Positions 1 through 6,443 of a stretch of DNA of 43,163 nucleotides are shown here, in pieces. The stretch comes from a virus. The stretch lies in IMG/VR virus record IMGVR_UViG_3300028883_000076, positions 1-43,163 of that record, one strand, 5' to 3'. Position 1 is the first letter of the stretch, and every line of letters begins with the position of its first letter. The notes beneath the pieces are model-generated. The model searched no databases. It had not been told where the DNA came from and saw nothing but the letters and a program-made list of their open reading frames with translations. A program made the translations under genes and the position numbers.

Positions 1-51
1 TGCTAGTTGATTTTTTGGCAGTACCATGCTGATACGGGTTGTTTTTGCCAT
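1..51 (-). CDS. RHH regulator, first 17 codons (duplicate of the gene at 42883-43077)
   Basis: This is the 5' end of the ribbon-helix-helix gene, cut by the window edge. It encodes residues 1-17, identical to the start of the complete copy at the other end, and reads leftward off the window. It is not a second gene; joining the ends of the circle merges it with 42883-43077. Confidence 0.9.
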   Translation of the reverse strand, partial: MAKTTRISMVLPKNQLA

Positions 52-74
52 GTCGTCTCCTCTCTACTATTTAT

Positions 75-103
75 AGTATATATCCTGCACGAATTTATGT
101 CAA
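75..103 (-). promoter_or_regulatory. Leftward sigma-70 promoter of the RHH gene
   Basis: On the minus strand a perfect -35 TTGACA (98-103) is followed after 17 bp by a -10 TATACT (75-80). It sits just upstream of the AGGAGA ribosome site and start codon of the RHH gene (start at 51 here, 43077 in the other copy). The same promoter appears at 43101-43129. It probably starts the leftward transcript that reads the RNA locus, methyltransferase and replication genes. Confidence 0.8.
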
Positions 104-122
104 GTGCTTTACTGGCTAGTAC

Positions 123-139
123 CCCCTAAATTTTAGGGG
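123..139. promoter_or_regulatory. Palindromic operator candidate between divergent promoters
   Basis: The palindrome CCCCTAA-ATT-TTAGGGG lies between the leftward promoter (-35 at 98-103) and the rightward promoter (-35 at 165-170). The same 7-bp arms with a 3-bp spacer recur at 7892-7908, ahead of the second RHH operon. Its centre is about 63 bp from the predicted leftward start site. RHH proteins bind palindromes as dimers, so self-regulation is a reasonable inference, but no binding is shown. Confidence 0.6.
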
Positions 140-164
140 ATAGGGAGCAATTCCACAAAAACGC

Positions 165-193
165 TTGACAAGGTATATACAGTGTTATATAAT
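165..193 (+). promoter_or_regulatory. Rightward consensus early promoter
   Basis: A perfect -35 TTGACA (165-170), a 17-bp spacer and a perfect -10 TATAAT (188-193). Transcription should start near 200 and read the whole plus-strand early block. A full consensus with ideal spacing suggests strong, immediate-early expression by the host polymerase. The leader (about 200-262) has no gene that I can support. Confidence 0.9.
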
Positions 194-274
194 GTAGACA
201 AGTTGAGAGCAAAGCCAAGCGGCACATCGCCGCAAACGTAGCGCCATTGAGCGCAGAGCTATAGGAGGCTCATG

Positions 275-721
275 ATGCAGATCAATACTTTTATACCAAA
301 GTGGATGGATAAGGACTTAGGCTGTGCAATCGCTGTGCGCGATGCCAGCAGTGGAGCGCCAACCTTCACGCTGGTCGAAGACTGGGGCTACCCTGCGCCG
401 GTCGCAAACCTGATCGATGTGCCGCTGTCGCACCTGAAGGCCGTTGTTACCACCGCGCAGCGGTATCGCCGGCGCGCAGGCTGGCGGATTGACGCCATAC
501 ATGCGGCAATCAGGACCGTCAATCAGCAGTGGCGCGAAGACCGGCTGGCAAGCCGAACACGCGAGTCGTACCAAGCCGAACTGGAAAGTCGTCGGCACGA
601 CGTTGACTTCCTGGCCGCGTTTGGTCCGGAAAGCGACGACGAACCGTACTTGAGCGAACTGGGCGAGTTGACGCTCGCCAAGCTGCGCAGCGGCAGCCTT
701 GATTTTATTATCGAGGACTAG
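275..721 (+). CDS. Hypothetical early protein (148 aa)
   Basis: First gene of the rightward early operon, about 75 nt after the predicted start site. Two ATGs are adjacent (272 and 275). The AGGAGG at 263-268 is only 3 nt from the first but 6 nt from the second, so 275 is preferred. I do not recognise the family. The product is soluble and mixed alpha/beta, with an Arg-rich helical middle (about residues 60-110) and an acidic C-terminus ending in DFIIED. Being first behind a consensus promoter suggests a role very early in infection, which is inference only. Confidence 0.75.
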   Translation: MQINTFIPKWMDKDLGCAIAVRDASSGAPTFTLVEDWGYPAPVANLIDVPLSHLKAVVTTAQRYRRRAGWRIDAIHAAIRTVNQQWREDRLASRTRESYQAELESRRHDVDFLAAFGPESDDEPYLSELGELTLAKLRSGSLDFIIED

Positions 722-765
722 CTAGCACAACGGGGGGCGCGCATCCGACACGCGCACAACGAAGC

Positions 766-796
766 GGCTCCGGTACATGGCGAATGAACCGGAGCC
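766..796 (+). other. Intergenic hairpin, copy 1 of 2
   Basis: A perfect 9-bp stem GGCTCCGGT (766-774) / ACCGGAGCC (788-796) encloses a 13-nt loop. Nearly the same element, including the preceding ACGAAGC and the loop core CATGGCGA, recurs at 7172-7202. No T-run follows, so it is not a classical terminator. An ATG inside the loop (777) would extend the next gene, but the hairpin and lack of a ribosome site argue against that start. Confidence 0.65.
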
Positions 797-815
797 AAAG
801 ACAAAGGTTAGGAAC

Positions 816-1085
816 ATGTCCAATATTTTATCACACCTTCAATATTTGAACGACACTGAACTAGCACAACTGCGCCAGCTGCCAACACTGAGCGACAATG
901 AGATCGCATCATACGCCGCCTCGTTGCGCGGGCTGGGGGCGGCGGTTATTGTTGACGACAGCGCCGTTTTCGTGTCCGAGGTCGGGGCGCGTGACGGCGT
1001 TGTTTTTGTACGTGACGGGCTGCTGGAAGCGCACCTCGCAGCGGCACTCGCATCGCTGGCAGAATACCGCCAGCTTACAGCGTAG
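816..1085 (+). CDS. Hypothetical early protein (89 aa)
   Basis: Small acidic protein of unknown family with an N-terminal helical stretch rich in Leu and Gln, then a Val-rich beta segment. The reading frame is open back to an ATG at 777, but that codon is in the hairpin loop and has no ribosome site. The ATG at 816 follows GGTTAGGA and gives a clean N-terminus (MSNILSHLQ). It is followed by a structured intergenic RNA (1106-1235). I can assign no function. Confidence 0.65.
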   Translation: MSNILSHLQYLNDTELAQLRQLPTLSDNEIASYAASLRGLGAAVIVDDSAVFVSEVGARDGVVFVRDGLLEAHLAAALASLAEYRQLTA

Positions 1086-1105
1086 CGCAGTCGGCAAACG
1101 CCAAT

Positions 1106-1235
1106 GCTGGCGGGTCGTGCGGGGTAGGGTAACTGAGCCGCGACGAGCGAACCCGCACAGGGACCGACTAGGCGCAAGGTCGGGCGCGTGAGAGCGCGCA
1201 AATGTGGCCAGCACGACCACACAATACCCGCCAGC
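1106..1235 (+). ncRNA. Structured 130-nt RNA element between early genes
   Basis: The gap between two early genes folds extensively. GCTGGCGGGT (1106-1115) pairs perfectly with ACCCGCCAGC (1226-1235). Just inside, GTCGTGC (1114-1120) can pair with GCACGAC (1211-1217); the two helices compete for two bases. Within are hairpins CCGAC 1164-1168 / GTCGG 1179-1183 and GCGCG 1184-1188 / CGCGC 1195-1199. An alternative, GTGCGGG 1117-1123 with CCCGCAC 1152-1158, competes with the inner closing helix, so a two-state RNA is possible. No open frame with a ribosome site fills the gap. I recognise no known family. Confidence 0.5.
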
Positions 1236-1260
1236 AGCGGCATAGCCAGGGAGAATGACG

Positions 1261-1743
1261 ATGGAAACTAGACCGGATAACATCACACTGCGCGAAGACC
1301 GCGACGCTGACCCAGAAGCGTATGATATGCCACAATACAACAACCCCTTCGATGACGAACCGGCCACGACGCGGCGCAAGCCCCAATGCGCATATTATCG
1401 CTTGCAGATGCAGGCCGCCATTGCTGAGCGCAACACCGCGCGCTGGCGCGGGAAGCAAATGCTAGAAATGGCAAAAAAAACCAGACAGCTAAAAGCTAGG
1501 CTGAACGCACAGCAACGCGACCTGGATAGCTTGCGCGCGGAATTGCGTAAGGCACAGCAGGCCGAGCCAGCCGGCCCGGCGGCGCTGAGTCACAAAATCG
1601 GACGGCTGGAGCGCGATCTGGACCAGAAAAAAAACCAGCTAACACTCATTCGGCGCGCGCTTGCTCGACACGGCTATACCGGCGTTGACACCGTAACGCT
1701 GGTTGAACGCGCATTAAAAGACCTCCAACAAGGTATTGCATAG
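1261..1743 (+). CDS. Coiled-coil early protein (160 aa)
   Basis: ATGs lie at 1255 and 1261. The AGGGAG at 1248-1253 is 1 nt from the first and 7 nt from the second, so 1261 is chosen. The N-terminal third is acidic and likely disordered. From about residue 50 to 140 the protein is highly charged and helical with Leu/Ala/Ile heptad spacing, broken by a Pro/Ala/Gly hinge (AEPAGPAA), so two coiled-coil segments are likely. It may form rods or bind a partner. The family is unknown and no enzymatic motif is visible. Confidence 0.75.
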   Translation: METRPDNITLREDRDADPEAYDMPQYNNPFDDEPATTRRKPQCAYYRLQMQAAIAERNTARWRGKQMLEMAKKTRQLKARLNAQQRDLDSLRAELRKAQQAEPAGPAALSHKIGRLERDLDQKKNQLTLIRRALARHGYTGVDTVTLVERALKDLQQGIA

Positions 1744-1753
1744 GAGAGGAAAA

Positions 1754-1972
1754 ATGTCTGTAAATACCAACCGGAAAAATACACTGTGCATTTATCCCGG
1801 CTGCACGCGCGGCGCTCAGCACAACGGGCTGTGTCACGAACACATGCAGGACGTGTACCGTGCATGGCAGGAAGCGCACCGCGCCAACGGCGTAAGCGTC
1901 GAACAGTTCACGGCGCAATTCGCCCGCGAACACCTCGCCCCGTCGCGCCTGGCACAGCAGGAGCGCGCGTGA
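1754..1972 (+). CDS. Small zinc-finger protein (72 aa)
   Basis: The start at 1754 follows AGGAGAGG at the right distance; an upstream in-frame ATG at 1736 lies inside the previous gene. Residues 12-30 contain C12-X4-C17-X9-C27-X2-H30 with GLCHEH, a short zinc-binding module frequent in small phage and HNH-associated proteins. No nuclease residues follow; the remainder is a basic-acidic helix. It is probably a nucleic-acid or protein adaptor. Its stop codon overlaps the next start (TGATG), so the two are translationally coupled. Confidence 0.75.
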   Translation: MSVNTNRKNTLCIYPGCTRGAQHNGLCHEHMQDVYRAWQEAHRANGVSVEQFTAQFAREHLAPSRLAQQERA

Positions 1973-2343
1973 TGTGGAGTGCGCAATGGAACGAGAGCGG
2001 CCCGCGTGGCGAGTATGTCAATCGCCACCGCATCGAAGCGGAGATCGACGATCACACCGTGTGCCCCCCGCCATCGGTCGAGCGCGCAGTCGGCCTGTTG
2101 CGTGGTGAGTTCGTCGCCATCATGCAAGACATGGCGCGCGACGTGCTCGGCAATAGTGACCCGGACGGCGCAACACAGCAGCGGGCGATCCACACCCGCG
2201 CGGTGTTCACACCGCCAGAGAAGGCGCGTGTGGTCGCGTGGGAAGCGCGCGTAGACGCGCAGACGGCAGAACTGGTACATTCGCACCTGCAAGCGGCACA
2301 GAGCGCCGTAGCGGGCAAATTTAGCAAAGGAATAGCAGCATGA
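1972..2343 (+). CDS. Hypothetical early protein (123 aa)
   Basis: Starts at the ATG overlapping the preceding stop (TGATG) and ends by overlapping the next start (ATGA at 2340), so it is the middle of a tightly coupled three-gene unit. The product has a Trp-rich N-terminus, then long amphipathic helices with many Ala, Gln and Arg. No motif is recognisable. Its neighbours are a zinc-finger protein and a recombination-like protein, so a DNA-metabolism role is possible but unproven. Confidence 0.7.
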   Translation: MWSAQWNESGPRGEYVNRHRIEAEIDDHTVCPPPSVERAVGLLRGEFVAIMQDMARDVLGNSDPDGATQQRAIHTRAVFTPPEKARVVAWEARVDAQTAELVHSHLQAAQSAVAGKFSKGIAA

Positions 2344-3500
2344 ATGAGATTGTCGCATACGATCCCGAACAACATAATGAGGTTGTGGCGCGCAACCAAG
2401 CGCTACTCGACCTGCGAAGTCGGATTTTCCGGCAGGGCTTGCACTACGGTGAGCCATTCAAGGGGTCCGGCAAACCAACATTATTAAAGCCGGGAGCCGA
2501 GCTAATTCTGGCGCGTTTTAAGTTGTGGCCGGAGTTTATTGATCGCGGCGTCACCGAACGATGGGACAGCGAGCCGCCGATCTTCCATTATCGTTATGAG
2601 TGCCGCCTGAGACATCGCGTAACCAATGAGGTATGGGGGGCTGGCATTGGTTCATGCAATAGCCTCGAAGATAAATACCGTTGGCGCAAACAGGATCGCT
2701 TGTGTCCTAATTGTGGCGCTCCGAAAATTATCAGGAGCAAATACCCCGACAAACGAACCGGCGAGTTTGGCTGGTATTGTTTGAGTTGCAAAACACCGTT
2801 CCCCCCTGGTCACGAGGCCATTGAGGATCAGCCTGTAGGCCGGGTGCCAAATGATGAGATTTTTACACTCATCAACACACTGGATAAAATGGCGCAAAAA
2901 CGCGCATTAGTTGCGGCTGTTCTGGTTGCAACAGGTGCATCAACGTTTTTTACCCAGGATGTTGAAGACTTCCCCGGCTATGCGGGCGAAATTATTGACG
3001 GTGAATTCGCGTCGCCAGATGACGACCCCGCGCCGACACCGCCACCCGCTTCCAAGCCAGCGGCGCGCAAGCCAGCGCCATCAACCGGACAGAAACCGGA
3101 CACCCCCGCACCGGGAACGGTGCGGGATCGCGGCACCAGCGCCGATCCGCCCGAATCGCGCGACGCTAAGCGCGAAACACCGCCCGCCGCGCAGGAACAG
3201 CTATTCGTCACCATTGGCGACCTGTGGTCTGATTTGTCTGGGAACTTGCTGAATATGACGATCCGTGATTTGCCGCCCGGTGTGAACATTGGTGCAATAG
3301 TGTATCCTAAAATCGGCGATCTTGGCTACGAGAACGCTGAGCACATGAAGCGCGCGCTGGGCGTCCAGTCGTCCAAAGATTTTCGCAACAGCGACGACGA
3401 CGAACCCGGCAGCGCAACCCTGGCCGATTTGCTGGGGGCGATTATCAACAACAGCCCGAAATATGCCGTTGCCGACGCAACGCAACGTAAATCGAGCTAA
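2340..3500 (+). CDS. Zinc-ribbon protein, possible single-strand annealing or recombination function (386 aa)
   Basis: Largest early gene, coupled to the previous one by ATGA. Residues 1-110 form a folded domain with YGEPF, KPTLLKPGAE and a GIGSCNSLE motif. A zinc ribbon follows (C122-X2-C125, C147-X2-C150). Residues 171-210 carry NDEIFTLINTLDKMAQKRA and FTQDVED, a pattern I associate with phage and bacterial proteins near Erf/Rad52/RecT-like annealing modules. A Pro/Ala-rich linker (about 225-285) leads to a C-terminal domain (about 290-375). The annealing role is inferred from this resemblance only; a profile search would decide. Confidence 0.6.
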   Translation: MNEIVAYDPEQHNEVVARNQALLDLRSRIFRQGLHYGEPFKGSGKPTLLKPGAELILARFKLWPEFIDRGVTERWDSEPPIFHYRYECRLRHRVTNEVWGAGIGSCNSLEDKYRWRKQDRLCPNCGAPKIIRSKYPDKRTGEFGWYCLSCKTPFPPGHEAIEDQPVGRVPNDEIFTLINTLDKMAQKRALVAAVLVATGASTFFTQDVEDFPGYAGEIIDGEFASPDDDPAPTPPPASKPAARKPAPSTGQKPDTPAPGTVRDRGTSADPPESRDAKRETPPAAQEQLFVTIGDLWSDLSGNLLNMTIRDLPPGVNIGAIVYPKIGDLGYENAEHMKRALGVQSSKDFRNSDDDEPGSATLADLLGAIINNSPKYAVADATQRKSS

Positions 3501-3511
3501 CCGACGATAGC

Positions 3512-3533
3512 GGGGGCGGTGTGTGCCGCCCCC
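3512..3533 (+). other. GC-rich intergenic hairpin
   Basis: GGGGGCGG (3512-3519) pairs perfectly with CCGCCCCC (3526-3533) around a 6-nt loop, 11 nt after the stop of the zinc-ribbon gene. No T-run follows; a ribosome site and the next gene come directly after. It may protect the upstream mRNA end or attenuate transcription. Confidence 0.5.
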
Positions 3534-3551
3534 ACGAATGGAGGAGTGACC

Positions 3552-3935
3552 ATGAGCTATACAACCGCAAATTTTGCACTGCGCACTGTTACGGATGGCC
3601 GCGTTAAAATTTGCCACCGTATATACAGGCCGGTTGAGTTTTATCGTGAGCGCGATAATATGTTGCGGCCTGACGATCTAGCTTATCGCGGTCAACTAGA
3701 CGGGATGCGCCTGGCATTTGGCCGGTATTGGGGACATGACGTTTATCACCACTTTGCCGAAGACTATGCACATTTTGTCTCGCTTTGGGGTACCGCTCGA
3801 CGTTATGGCGCCGCCTATGGCGATGACGTTGACTGGCCCGGCCCTAACTGCATAAATGGCACGTTCCAGTGGGTGTGGTGGTACACCGAGGAAGAATGGC
3901 GCGTGCGCGCCGAGAGGGAATTATCATGGGCGTAA
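3552..3935 (+). CDS. Hypothetical early protein (127 aa)
   Basis: Start chosen at 3552 behind GGAGGAGTGACC; an upstream in-frame ATG at 3519 is inside the hairpin. The protein is rich in Tyr, Trp, His and Arg, with several aromatic clusters (GRYWGHDVYHHF, FQWVWWY). There is no signal peptide or membrane segment. I do not recognise the fold. Its end overlaps the start of a small membrane-protein gene (3926). Confidence 0.7.
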   Translation: MSYTTANFALRTVTDGRVKICHRIYRPVEFYRERDNMLRPDDLAYRGQLDGMRLAFGRYWGHDVYHHFAEDYAHFVSLWGTARRYGAAYGDDVDWPGPNCINGTFQWVWWYTEEEWRVRAERELSWA

Positions 3936-4033
3936 TGATCGCGTTGTTTGTAGGCCCGCTGCTGATCACCGCGCTGCTGTGGTGGTCGGTAGGCGACGGC
4001 GTGTGGTGGACGGGAGGCCGTGATGATACGTAA
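3926..4033 (+). CDS. Membrane microprotein (35 aa)
   Basis: Short gene with AGAGGGA 9 nt before its ATG, overlapping the previous gene by 10 nt and the next by 11 nt. The N-terminal 22 residues (MIALFVGPLLITALLWW) form one hydrophobic helix, followed by a short charged tail ending GGRDDT. The tight overlaps and the ribosome site support a real gene despite its size. Location in the host inner membrane is inferred; the function is unknown. Confidence 0.5.
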   Translation: MGVMIALFVGPLLITALLWWSVGDGVWWTGGRDDT

Positions 4034-4193
4034 ACTGTGTACGGCACTGCTGTGCGGTTGGGCCGCGTGGTGGCTCTCAGAATGGCACGACCGCCGACTG
4101 CGGCGCGTCGAGCGCGTGGCGTTCCAGGGCGCTAGCTGGGATGCATTCGACGATGCGCTGGCGGCGCTGGCAGAAGGGGGCGACGATGACTAG
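4023..4193 (+). CDS. Small membrane-associated protein (56 aa)
   Basis: GGGAGG at 4012-4017 lies 5 nt before the ATG. The N-terminus (LCTALLCGWAAWWL) is a short hydrophobic helix with two cysteines, followed by an Arg-rich stretch (HDRRLRRVERV) and an acidic C-terminus. The basic patch after the hydrophobic segment favours a cytoplasmic C-terminus. It overlaps both neighbours, as expected in a compact early operon. No family recognised. Confidence 0.5.
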   Translation: MIRKLCTALLCGWAAWWLSEWHDRRLRRVERVAFQGASWDAFDDALAALAEGGDDD

Positions 4194-4545
4194 GCACTGG
4201 AATACCATAATCGCGCCGACCGTCTACGAGGATACCGACGCTGATCCGTATGCGCTAGACCAGATGATCCGCAATTTCGAGGAGTTGGCCTATGCAAAAA
4301 GCGTTTCCACGCTAGGCGCAGTTGATGCGATACAATGCACGGGGGGGCGGCTGTACCGCCACAAGTCGCGCCGCCCCCACATTTGGCTGCTGAAATATCG
4401 CAGTGTATTCGCCATTGTACGTCAGGTACGCCAGGACGGCAAACGCGGCACGCTCGTGCTACTGGCCGTGTGGCGACGTGACGACGATACGTACAACCCG
4501 GAACGCCTGCGCGCGCTGATTGAGCGCGTGGCAACGGGGAAGTGA
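4186..4545 (+). CDS. Hypothetical early protein (119 aa)
   Basis: The frame is open to 4141, but the ATG at 4186 has an AAGGGGG ribosome site and overlaps the preceding gene by only 8 nt, so it is preferred. The product has an acidic N-terminal half and a basic beta-rich core (RPHIWLLKYRSVFAIVRQVR), then a C-terminal helix. The compact basic core recalls small toxin-like folds, but no diagnostic residues are seen, so no function is assigned. A G-rich/C-rich pair inside the gene (about 4342-4378) could fold. Confidence 0.65.
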   Translation: MTRHWNTIIAPTVYEDTDADPYALDQMIRNFEELAYAKSVSTLGAVDAIQCTGGRLYRHKSRRPHIWLLKYRSVFAIVRQVRQDGKRGTLVLLAVWRRDDDTYNPERLRALIERVATGK

Positions 4546-4552
4546 GGAGACT

Positions 4553-4939
4553 ATGAACACGAACGATCAATGTGGCACGGAACTGAACCGCGCTATTGCG
4601 CTGGCGCTCGGATGGCGCGTGGAACGGTTCCCCGGCGATGTGTATATTGTGCATTCGCCGGACGGCGACGAGAATCGTTATGTCAAAGCAGCGTGGGCCT
4701 GGAAGTATGTTGAATTCCATACCCGCGACTGGGCACACAATCACGGCGCGGCGCTCACATTGTGCCTGGAGATTAGCGCAGACTTAAGCTACGATATGGT
4801 TATCGCGCATGGACCGCCTGACAAATCGTATATCGCTGAATTTGAGCGCATGACAAAAGACATTCACATCGCATCCGGGGACACACACGCAGAGGCGCTC
4901 GCCCGGCTGGCGCTGGCCGCGCTGAGTGAGAAGGAATGA
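4553..4939 (+). CDS. Phage ABA-sandwich-like protein (128 aa)
   Basis: ATG at 4553 behind GAGGAG. The pattern ELNRAIALALGW near the N-terminus, aromatic residues in the middle and a closing ALARLALAAL helix match small phage proteins described as the phage ABA sandwich or DUF2591-like family, in which an N-terminal helix starts ...A.A.GW and the last helix is ARLALAAL-like. Such proteins are common in early and accessory regions and have no established role. The assignment rests on pattern resemblance only. Confidence 0.55.
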   Translation: MNTNDQCGTELNRAIALALGWRVERFPGDVYIVHSPDGDENRYVKAAWAWKYVEFHTRDWAHNHGAALTLCLEISADLSYDMVIAHGPPDKSYIAEFERMTKDIHIASGDTHAEALARLALAALSEKE

Positions 4940-4940
4940 C

Positions 4941-5180
4941 ATGAACAACAACCCAAATATTGTGAAATACACATCGTGGAAGCTTCTGAACTGGCGCGCG
5001 TTGGGGAATAATCAACACCTCTACACGTATGAATGCACGGGATATGACGCCAGGGGGGTATTGTGGCAGTTCGTGGAAAAACGCCGATCCGTTTTGCATG
5101 ATAATGGCGCGGCTTCTCTCCTCATGCCCCGCCAGCACAGTTTCGTGCGGATTGAGGAAAGAGGAAACCATGACGACTGA
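4941..5180 (+). CDS. Hypothetical early protein (79 aa)
   Basis: Start placed at 4941 (MNNNPN), one base after the previous stop, with AAGGA just upstream. The product is a small basic protein with Tyr/Trp-rich beta-like segments (LYTYECTGYDARGVLWQF). It overlaps the next gene by 11 nt. Nothing in the sequence indicates a function. Confidence 0.6.
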   Translation: MNNNPNIVKYTSWKLLNWRALGNNQHLYTYECTGYDARGVLWQFVEKRRSVLHDNGAASLLMPRQHSFVRIEERGNHDD

Positions 5181-5562
5181 ATATGAGTGGGAAGATCAGC
5201 GCAGTCGCCAAACGCGACTGGCAATTAGTGTCTTGTCCGCAAACCGCAGCGGGAAGCTGATGCTTGACGATGGCACGCTCGTGCCCCGTGAGGCAGTCGC
5301 ATCACACGATACACCCGATGCTGAACGCGCAGGCTATCAATGGATAGTGTGCGACCGCTGCGGCGGCTCTGGCGTCAATATGTTGGAGGATGCAACCTGT
5401 TATCTCTGCGACGGCACAGGCATCATCATGTGCGGCGCGGTCGAGGTGTATCCCGATTACATGCGGCAGCGAAAGCGAGTGCTTGTGCGATATAACGGGC
5501 AGATGCCAGGAAACATTCGTGATTTTTGGATGACTAGAAGTAAACCGAACAAGAGCGATTGA
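5170..5562 (+). CDS. DnaJ-type zinc-finger protein (130 aa)
   Basis: Start at 5170 behind AAAGAGGAAACC; the longer frame back to 5029 lies inside the previous gene. In the middle are two CxxCxGxG-type repeats, CDRCGGSG and CYLCDGTG, the zinc-binding signature of DnaJ cysteine-rich domains and many small phage proteins. There is no J domain. It probably binds zinc and a partner protein or unfolded chain. The N- and C-terminal segments are charged and unrecognised. Confidence 0.7.
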   Translation: MTTEYEWEDQRSRQTRLAISVLSANRSGKLMLDDGTLVPREAVASHDTPDAERAGYQWIVCDRCGGSGVNMLEDATCYLCDGTGIIMCGAVEVYPDYMRQRKRVLVRYNGQMPGNIRDFWMTRSKPNKSD

Positions 5563-5563
5563 C

Positions 5564-5601
5564 CCGTCAAGAGGCTTGACGGCTGATAATGACCATTATC
5601 A
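5564..5601 (+). terminator. Two adjacent hairpins after the zinc-finger gene
   Basis: CCGTCAAG (5564-5571) / CTTGACGG (5575-5582) is a perfect 8-bp stem with a 3-nt loop, starting just after a stop codon. One base later TGATAAT (5584-5590) / ATTATCA (5595-5601) forms a second 7-bp stem. No clear T-run follows, so partial termination, mRNA-end protection or a binding site are all possible. Confidence 0.45.
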
Positions 5602-5628
5602 CGGATAATAAATGAGGAGCACAACTGA

Positions 5629-6030
5629 ATGAGTGACACAACGATAGACCTGGACGCAATCCGAGATCGCTCTACCATTCCAGGTAATACCACCTGGAAG
5701 GCTGAAATAATGAACGGCAAACATGTTGTATTTGTCGTTACTCCATCTGGCAAACAGTGGGCGGTAGCAGAAACGTGGGATTGCCTGATGAAAAAAGGCA
5801 ACGCGGCAATCTTTATCGCCCACGCGCCCGGCGATATCCGCGCGCTCCTCACGCACATCGACGACCAGCACCGCAACGTCGAAAAATGGCGGCATGTTGT
5901 AGACGGCATCGCGGACACGCTGGAAGGGATCGCGCACGAGGCCGAGAACAACCCCGGCTATGACGCTGCGTACTGGTTGCGTGAGTTGATCGACGAACTC
6001 GGCATAGTGACCGGGAGGGCAACCGAATGA
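5629..6030 (+). CDS. Ea22/Ead-like phage protein (133 aa)
   Basis: ATG at 5629 behind GAGGAGCAC. The N-terminal half (residues about 10-80) reads as a short beta domain followed by AAIFIAHAPGDIRALLTHI, the pattern of Ea22/Ead-type accessory proteins of tailed phages (AFIA...P..I..LL..I). The C-terminal half is helical and acidic. These proteins are not known to be essential and their biochemical role is unclear. It is coupled to the next gene by an ATGA overlap. Confidence 0.55.
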   Translation: MSDTTIDLDAIRDRSTIPGNTTWKAEIMNGKHVVFVVTPSGKQWAVAETWDCLMKKGNAAIFIAHAPGDIRALLTHIDDQHRNVEKWRHVVDGIADTLEGIAHEAENNPGYDAAYWLRELIDELGIVTGRATE

Positions 6031-6377
6031 GCGATTTTGAATATATCCGCGAAAAATACAATGTTCCGGCGTATCGCAATCGCGTAGTGACGTGGCAGGG
6101 CGTGCCATATAGAATTGCCTCGACAAATGGGGCGGGACTTGTTTTGCGCAGTGAGGTGCTAGCACACCCGACAGACCCCGACCTAGCCTATGATGGCGGG
6201 GCATCAGCGCAGAGTATCATCGACGCGCTGGAAACGGCGCTGCGGGGCCTGCTGGCTGGCGTGGAAACATACTTCAGCGAGTCCAATATCGACATTGACG
6301 ACTTCCACACCTACGGCCCCGGCATGGCGTGGTTCAAGGGCGCAATCGAAGAGGCCCGCGCGCTGCTGGGCGAGTAG
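6027..6377 (+). CDS. Small phage protein with SH3-like N-terminus (116 aa)
   Basis: Starts in an ATGA overlap with the preceding gene. The N-terminus (YIREKYNVPAYRNRVVTW, then a short beta segment and HPTDPDLAYD) follows a pattern seen in many small phage proteins with a compact beta-barrel fold. The C-terminal half is helical (ALETALRGLLAGVE, EEARALLGE). No catalytic motif is present. The pairing with the Ea22-like gene suggests a shared accessory module; the role is unknown. Confidence 0.55.
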   Translation: MSDFEYIREKYNVPAYRNRVVTWQGVPYRIASTNGAGLVLRSEVLAHPTDPDLAYDGGASAQSIIDALETALRGLLAGVETYFSESNIDIDDFHTYGPGMAWFKGAIEEARALLGE

Positions 6378-6399
6378 CGCGGATAGGCTGTGAATAGCG

Positions 6400-6422
6400 T
6401 CTGATTATTTAATATAATCAGA
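6400..6422 (+). promoter_or_regulatory. AT-rich inverted repeat over a TATAAT box
   Basis: TCTGATTAT (6400-6408) and ATAATCAGA (6414-6422) form a perfect 9-bp inverted repeat with a 5-bp spacer in the gap before the repeat-protein gene. TATAAT lies at 6413-6418, but I see no good -35 at 16-18 bp. The TGATTA/TAATCA half-sites also occur in the inverted repeat at 7939-7966. It is an operator or a weak terminator. Confidence 0.5.
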
Positions 6423-6443
6423 GGCATAATCAAGGAGAGGATC

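Larger units (their letters stand above)
1..137. repeat. Terminal direct repeat, left copy
   Basis: Bases 1-137 match 43027-43163 at 136 of 137 positions. The only difference is T127 against C43153. This is what a circular or circularly permuted genome looks like when an assembler prints the overlap twice. The repeat holds the 5' end of the RHH gene and its leftward promoter. The mismatch falls in the CCCCTAA arm of the palindrome at 123-139, so it is either a population variant or a sequencing error. A real short terminal repeat cannot be excluded from sequence alone. Confidence 0.9.
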
